Below are positions 58,011 to 64,000 of a DNA stretch of 64,000 nucleotides, in pieces. A model generated the notes under the pieces. It was not told the origin of the DNA, did no database searches, and saw only the letters and a program-made list of their open reading frames with translations. The position numbers and the translations under genes were made by a program. The stretch is from Chrysemys picta bellii (taxonomy: Eukaryota; Chordata; Testudines; Emydidae), in NCBI RefSeq assembly GCF_011386835.1, contig NC_088800.1:12362572-12426571 (forward strand), written 5' to 3'. The stretch's first letter is position 1. Every line of letters begins with the position of its first letter.

Positions 58011-60114
58011 CGTGCTTGCCCCTAGACGTCATTTCCTCCCACCTCCATCCTGCTGGTTGTGTCTGTTGGGGAGGATACTTCCTTGTGCTGAGAGCACCAT
58101 GTGAACACAACAGAGCTCCCTGTAACCCGACGGAGATCTTACCCATTGCCCCAGCCAGCAAAGCCCAATGGTTATGAATACAATCGCATTCAGGTTTAAG
58201 TGGGGGTAATGAGCAAAGCAGCATTGTGCTTTGGAGAACTCTTCCAGAGTGCACTGGTGAAAGGTTATGGAGGCCAAAAGCACAGAGCCCCCATCCTTTA
58301 TGCTCACATACTTCCCCGTTATGACACAACTGTGTGAAAGCAAAATAACCAGAGCTGGAAAGACTCACTACAGCTTCTCTTCTTGCAGACTGATCTCACT
58401 CTTATCAATGCAAGCGGCAAGATTCCCATTGAAGAGGCTTTGAAACTAGGAGCTCCCTTATCATCCATAACTGAATCGCTTAACAAGTACTCACTCAGTC
58501 CTTGAGACCCAGACAGGCTACTGACCAGCACTTGGAGAGGTCTGTCTTTGCTCCCACAGGAGAGCAGTGTGTTGATTGACTCGCATTACACTGTGTTCTG
58601 TTCATGATCATTCAGCGACAAATGATTTACTGCCTCAGGCAGTAGGTTTACTGAGGGAGGAAACTTTTCTGCTGGAAAGGAACTTTGTAAAACTTCCCCA
58701 ATAAAGGCCAGGCAAACTGGCTGCGTGACTGGAGGAGAGTGGGGGCTGGAATCCAGTGTATACTACCAGGAATTCACTTTGCAGGGAGACTGCAAGAACC
58801 TTAGTTTGTTCTCCGCCTCTTGGCAGGGGCATGAGCTTTTTAGCCTGGCCTCAGCATGATACATGTACTTTTGCCAGTAGTGGCTGGCACTCAAGTCAAG
58901 TAATTTTGAAGGGTTCCCTACCTCTTAGACTAGAATCAGTCACAATGGCTTTACTACTTTACAATCCCTCTTCCTCATGCTCTCTCTCTCACTTCCTTGA
59001 CCACCCCATTGATCTCCCTCCTTCCCCCCCATCTTCAGATGGATTAATCATCCTCAGGCCGTTTGGAAGATCAGCTCTTGGGCCCAGATCCTCAACTGGT
59101 GTAAATCAGTAAATGCTTTTGACTTCAGCGGAGCGACTCCGATACGCACTAGCTGACGATCTAGTCCTTGAGGCATGCGGGGATCAGGATGCCAGGAGGA
59201 AAAAGCTGGTTTGATAACTTCTTGTGGTCAAATCCTCTCTAGTCATAATGCACCCTACCTCTCTTGAAATACAGCATGCCAGACACCTCTCTGTTCAGCA
59301 TGTGCATCAAGCTGCCCCTGTCCCCATTCCTGCCTACAAAGCCTATCAAGAACCTTCTACCAGGATGCATCTCCTGACATTTCCCCAACCCGATTGGGGC
59401 ATTTTTCATCTCTTTGCTCCATGGTTACCCGAGAAGAGACATCATTTTCCCTGACGTTTATTAACTCACATGGAATGAAGCCTGCGTCTGTGGCACCATT
59501 ACTAACACCTAGCTTTATATTTGTTGTTTAATGCAGAAACCAAGATCAGGCATCACCAAAAAAAATGGCTCATTTTGATTTGTTCTGCTTCCTCGGTGCA
59601 GCCAGTGAAGCAAAGGGAATGTCAAAGCAATCCTGACAGATGTTTCAAAGTGCCTGCAGCTGCTAATTAATGAGGAGCAGTGTTGGGATGGTTCACTTTA
59701 ATGTTTAGCCTCTATTCTGATGGGGATCAAAGCCGTTCCAACTATACACTTGCATCAAATGAACGGGGGGTAGGGGGGGAAGGATTGAGTTTTTTTTATT
59801 ATTATTAAACATTGTTAATATAAATGGTATTGCACAAATGAATCACTGATTAGGATTGCACCTGGCTAGCTATATCTGATGCCAAGTGCAGCTGGGTTTC
59901 ATCGACAGCCAAAGGGGATTCAGGGAAAGTGCACCTATGCTAAGAGCCAAAATTTCAAGTGCTCAGTGCCCATAATTGGGGCCAAATTTTCAGAAGAGCT
60001 CAGCACAAATGGGTCCCACATGTCACAGCGGAAACTCCTAGTGGGGAGGATGGACGTATGGTTGGTGCCTGCAAAATGAACTGCGGGTACCAATCCAAGC
60101 CCTTGTGCCTCTAA

Positions 60115-60320
60115 GGTTATGTCTACACAGCAACTAGACACCCATGGCTGGCCCATGCTAGCTCTAGGACCCTGTGAGGTAGGAGGGTCCCAGAGCTCAG
60201 GCCCCAGCCTGAGCCCGGAAGTCTACACAGCAGTGAAACAACACCGCAGCCAGAGCCCTGCGAGCCCAAGCTGGCTGGCACAGGCCAGCTGCAGGTTTTT
60301 CTTTGCTATGTAGCCATATA
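60115..60320. mobile_element. Inverted-repeat MITE, GGTTATGTCTACAC family
   Basis: Starts GGTTATGTCTACACAGCAA and ends TTTGCTATGTAGCCATATA. The interior contains GAGGGTCCCAGAGCTCAGG and AGTCTACACAGCAGTG, matching the middle element of the 56-57 kb stack in layout. Confidence 0.7.
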
Positions 60321-60354
60321 CCTGTTGGATCTATGACTGTAGTTGGACAGGGAA

Positions 60355-60560
60355 ACTTTTATCATTATCATCAATCATATGTTTGGCAGTAGCGCCTCGA
60401 GGTGCCAATCAGGATCCCTTTGTGCGAGGTGCTGCACAAACGCGTAGTAAAGAGACCGTCCCTCTCCCAAAGAGCCTACCACCTTGTAATTGCAAAGAGT
60501 CAACCCAAGCAAATGAAACAAACAAACGAGTGACAGGGTGAGGCAGCGCGGACAAGGGAA
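60355..60560 (-). repeat. Dispersed SINE-like body, antisense copy
   Basis: GTGCGAGGTGCTGCACAAAC and CCCAAAGAGCCTACCACCTT are the reverse complement of the body at 11770-11960; it starts near ATTATCATCAATC. Confidence 0.65.
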
Positions 60561-60869
60561 CACTAATACCAGCATGATTTCCCATGGACCAACTGTGTGC
60601 AGATTCTTTTCCCAAGTTCAGCCTTTGGCATTCATTAGCCAGTGTTTACTAACCAAACAATGAGACTATAACCACGCTGCTGAACGGAAGCCTTATACTG
60701 AACTGTATTTCTCCACCCACCCCCAAAATAATGCCTCTCGTGGTATATACTTCTCTCCAAAGCCCCTTGAAATGCATGCCCCATAGCCCCGATTCTGATT
60801 GTGAACTGTGATCATGTCTTTGACGCTTGCCAGTGGAATCTGCATCGGAGCTAAACTATGAATTTTATG

Positions 60870-60976
60870 GCACCTTAGAGACTAACAAATTTATTAGAGC
60901 ATAGTCTCTAAGGTGCCACAAGTCCTCCTGTTCTTCTTTTTGCGGATACAGACTAACACGGCTGCTACTCTGAAAC
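60870..60976 (+). mobile_element. Fold-back Penelope-like insertion with 14-bp target duplication
   Basis: A 107-bp insertion: GCACCTTAGAGACTAACAAA (inverted) then AGTCTCTAAGGTGCCACAAG and the 3' end GACTAACACGGCTGCTACTC TGAAAC. It is flanked by the exact duplication CTATGAATTTTATG (60856-60869 and 60977-60990). Confidence 0.88.
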
Positions 60977-61052
60977 CTATGAATTTTATGCAGCTCAGAA
61001 TGCCTGTCTTAGGATAGCTTCCCTCAACTCCCTTCCCTACACTCCCTTAGAA

Positions 61053-61385
61053 CAGTGGTTCTCAAAGCCGGTCCGCCACTTGTTCAGGGAAAACCCCTGG
61101 CAGGCTGGGCCGGTTTGTTTACCTGCCGCATCCACAGGTCCAGCCGATCACGGCTCCCACTGGCTGCGGTTCACTGCTCCAGGCCAATGGGGGCTGCGGG
61201 AAGCAGCGGCCAGCACATCCCTCAGCCCGCGCCGCTTCCCGCAGCCCCCATTGGCCTGGAGCAGGGAACTGCGGCCAGTAGGAGCCGCAATCGGCCGAAC
61301 CTGCAGACGCGGCAGATAAACAAATCGGCCCGGCCCACCAGGGGCTTTCCCTGAACAAGCAGAGGACCGGCTTTGAGAACCACTG
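61053..61385. mobile_element. Palindromic hAT element, CAGTGGTTCTCAAA family, copy 3
   Basis: A 333-bp element, ends CAGTGGTTCTCAAAGCCGG and CCGGCTTTGAGAACCACTG, exact target duplication CCTTAGAA (61045-61052 and 61386-61393). It is a near-palindrome over most of its length (GGGGGCTGCGGGAAGC / GCTTCCCGCAGCCCCC in the centre). The same arms as at 15541, with a longer central part. Confidence 0.93.
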
Positions 61386-63865
61386 CCTTAGAAAACCATT
61401 CTTCTCTGCAGCTAGACAGGGATTTACTAAGTCACTTTCTGGTAAGGAAGTTAACCTGGAAAACATCCATCAGCTACTATTTCATAATGTTTCTTTTAAG
61501 ATGTCCTAGTCTCCTCGGTTTGTAGCTTATCCTCCGATGCTGAGATACGACTTTACCCCTCCTATTTAACAAACCGTTATGTTTATATTTATTTCACGTT
61601 GGGAGGCTGGTGCAGCATTTGCTTTCTCAGCAGGTGGCAGTACTGTGTTAGGGATAGAGATTTCTGGTAACATGACCCCCGCAGAGCAGTAGAGGGAGCT
61701 CACACAGTATGCTTTCAGTGTCCACACCAAAAAGAAGGCTACTTATTTCAAGGGCTTTGTAGCACAGTAACAATTTCTTTGTTGTGAAAGATATTTAGAG
61801 TCCAGGTGTCAATCCACAAAGAAATTGCTAGAATTTTAAGGTATATACATTTTAGGCATTTGCCCAAGTTGGCAGTGTCCTTTTAAACACCGATTTCTAT
61901 CAGAGTTTAGAAGGATATCTCCAAGGAGATCTCTGTTGACAGAGAGATGAAATGTGATTCCTGTAAGCAGTTATTTTGCCTGGTGAGCCATCTTGCACCT
62001 TCAATTTATTACCGAGCCTTAATGTTTGTTTTTTCAGCAAATCCTCATTCCCAGGGCAACATATGCCATTAACTTGCTGTCTCAGGAGATCCAGATGAGC
62101 ACGCAGTATTGTTTGTGCAGGAGCTAACAAAAGGATTGGACCCCTAGATTGGGAGCTGGGCTGACCAGCCAGCCCAGAATTTCCTGTGACTATAATTACA
62201 CTTCACCAAGTCCAGAGACACAGAAGGTCATTAGTCTCTGCTGTGATCCCTGATATGATCTGAAGTAATGAAGACACAAACAAAAGGCAGGTTGTTGCTT
62301 GTATTGGCCTTTTGGGTCATTGCCTTGGCCAATAGCTGAAGCAGGGTGGGAATTAAAAAACAACAACAACAACAAACCAAACCACTGCCCCAACCTGAAT
62401 AAGATTGCAAAAGTAAATCCCCTGGAGAACTGTGTTAAAAATATTTGAATTAAGCTGACACACTGCAGCTGGCGTTGAGAGTTTGTTATTCCCTTTGTCC
62501 TAAATATTCTTCCTGATTAGAATTCAAGCAAGGGAGACGCTGCTCCTTTTCTATCATCAGTTGTGATAAATCTTAGGGCAAAGTTGTTTATGTTAAACAG
62601 TCCACCATGTGACTGGTACTAGATGCTAATCCTGTAGCAATCTCCATCAGTCTCTGCATATTTAACGAAGGCAGTGAACACTCGAGTAGGATTAAGAATG
62701 AGCCTGCATTGTAGTAGTATTTTCCTATTTAAATCACAGCAATTCTTTCCTGGTCTCCTAATATTGACATACACTGTGTGTATAAGCAACCTACAAGAGT
62801 CTCAAAAGACCACAAAATTGCCTTTCACCATGCTAGCATTCTCTGCAAACCTACGTACTCTGACTGCTGTTTTAATGGGCATCTACTTGCACTGTACAAC
62901 ACCACGTCTCCATTACATTGTCCTGCGTTGGTTTTTATTCATTGTTGTTATTTATAGAGCATTATCTTGGAAGGTGCACACATTCCTCAGCAGCCCTAAA
63001 AGACCACGTCTCTTCCCCAAAGAAAAAGTCTAATTTAGACATACACGCAGCAAGAGGTAAGAAACTAACAACAAGAATTGGATCAAACACTATTGGAAAG
63101 GAGACTAAAGTTGATTTAGTCTAGTGTCCCATCACCCACCGTAACAGAAATGAACCAGTGTCCATCCCATCTGGTGTCCTGCTTTCTGGTACACTAACAG
63201 AACAGCAGTTTGGTATTCTGGCCCCTGACATATCTGAAAAACAATGGTCTGGCTAGTCCCCTATCTTGTCTTATTGTGTGCTTGAAGACACCAATGCCTT
63301 GCTTCATTCATATACTTTTGCACTGGAACTTGTCCGTTGTCATATCTTCAACAGATGCCAATTCAACAAACTCAAGAGGAAGATCCTGACCTCAGAATGC
63401 ATCTAACTGTAGTTCACTATTCCATGCTAGATTTAGTATACTCTGAAGTCTGACCCAACCAGGATCTGAATTCCCTGCCTTTGACACACAATGCAAACAT
63501 GTTACTAATAGGTTTGGACCTGAATGGGAGATTTCCACATTGCAAACAAACATCTCTTCACTAATTACGGTGGGAAGCAGCTGCCATTTTCTCCATGAAA
63601 GATAAGTGCACTTAGAAGACAAGTACACTTACAGGGTTTGAATAACATGTTTTTGTACCGTATTCATTCCAATGTCATCCCATCCATTTAAAACAATACC
63701 TATCTTTAATACCAAATATGCAGTGCTGCTTCATGCCAATTCAGAAACACCGCAGGCCTGATTAAATTGCATTATCTCATCCACTCCAGGGGGATTGCTC
63801 AGGATGGCAGTTTAGGGCAGAACTATACTATTTGGTCAATTTTGGTAGAGTATTATACCGTAGCT

Positions 63866-63938
63866 TGCCCAGTGGCTAGAGCAGGGGACAGGGAGCCAGG
63901 ACTGCTGGGTTCCATTTCCAGTCTGTGGGTTGTCATTG
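63866..63938 (+). repeat. tRNA-like head of a SINE, truncated
   Basis: GCCCAGTGGCTAGAGCAGGG and GGACTGCTGGGTTCCATTTC are A-box and B-box regions of the SINE family seen complete at 35633-35912. The body is missing. Confidence 0.7.
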
Positions 63939-64000
63939 TTCTACTGAGCTCTTCCTCCTACTAGCATCTACAGGAGCATAAAGACGATGAAATCCTGAAA

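Larger units (their letters stand above)
41605..64000 (-). other. SLCO3A1 intron upstream of the TM5 exon (partial; no exon recognised)
   Basis: I looked on the minus strand for the expected preceding exon (TM4 region, with a VQPLGVSYIDD-like stretch and SSLYI before the junction) and did not find it, so the whole 22 kb is treated as one intron. Repeats are listed individually. Stretches without a recognised element include 42050-42730, 43410-46440, 47570-48050, 48650-49620, 49760-50570, 52240-53040, 53860-54890, 55150-55790, 58020-60110, 60560-60850 and 61400-63860. The piece at 44480-45000 looks like a diverged long-terminal-repeat-type sequence, but I cannot support that. Confidence 0.6.

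Noticed and set aside
41605..64000. The next upstream SLCO3A1 exon (TM4 region)
   Set aside because: I searched the minus strand by eye for the expected VQPLGVSYIDD-type and SSLYI sequences and found none. It is probably beyond the window, though a short exon could be missed.

Overview
This is vertebrate genomic DNA, not a compact microbial genome. It is intron-rich, long open frames are almost absent, and most of it is interspersed repeats: CR1 LINEs, Penelope-like retroelement ends, tRNA-derived SINEs, and hAT-type terminal-inverted-repeat elements with exact 8-bp target-site duplications. The dense mix of CR1, Penelope-like tails and many hAT MITEs suggests a non-avian sauropsid, most likely a turtle. 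That is an inference from repeat style; no species-diagnostic sequence was tested.

One protein-coding gene is supported: SLCO3A1 (OATP3A1, an organic anion transporter), on the minus strand. Seven consecutive internal coding exons can be placed to the base, from 41604 down to 1041: 41506-41604, 33585-33848, 18154-18318, 13855-14053, 12087-12225, 5273-5448 and 1041-1105. All have AG acceptors and GT donors, and the reading phases join at all six junctions. Together they give 1107 coding bases (369 codons), about the middle half of the roughly 700-residue protein: transmembrane segments 5 to 11, the OATP signature before TM6, and the cysteine-rich Kazal-like extracellular loop between TM9 and TM10. 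The 5' exons (N-terminus to TM4) lie beyond 64000 or were not recognised in 41605-64000. The last exon(s) lie before position 1.

The rest is intronic. Region 1-12 kb holds two last-third exons and several hAT MITEs. Region 12-18.3 kb holds three exons close together, with two hAT elements, one of them inside a Penelope-like end. Region 18.3-33.6 kb is a 15-kb intron with a CR1 3' end, a near-perfect fold-back Penelope-like insertion, and a 2.7-kb antisense CR1 whose reverse-transcriptase frame is broken by two Penelope-like insertions. Region 33.6-41.6 kb holds two exons, SINEs, a young antisense CR1 end and two hAT elements. Region 41.6-64 kb is 22 kb of repeat-rich intron with a triple-nested DNA-transposon stack (55.8-57.2 kb), GC-rich palindromic hAT elements, minisatellites and a SINE split by a later insertion.

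No CRISPR array, prokaryotic operon, rRNA or functional tRNA gene was found. The most noteworthy structure is in the mobile elements: fold-back Penelope-like insertions with hammerhead-ribozyme-like tails, several hAT MITE families with intact target duplications, a similar GC-rich minisatellite inside three distinct hAT families, and nested insertions that give relative ages.
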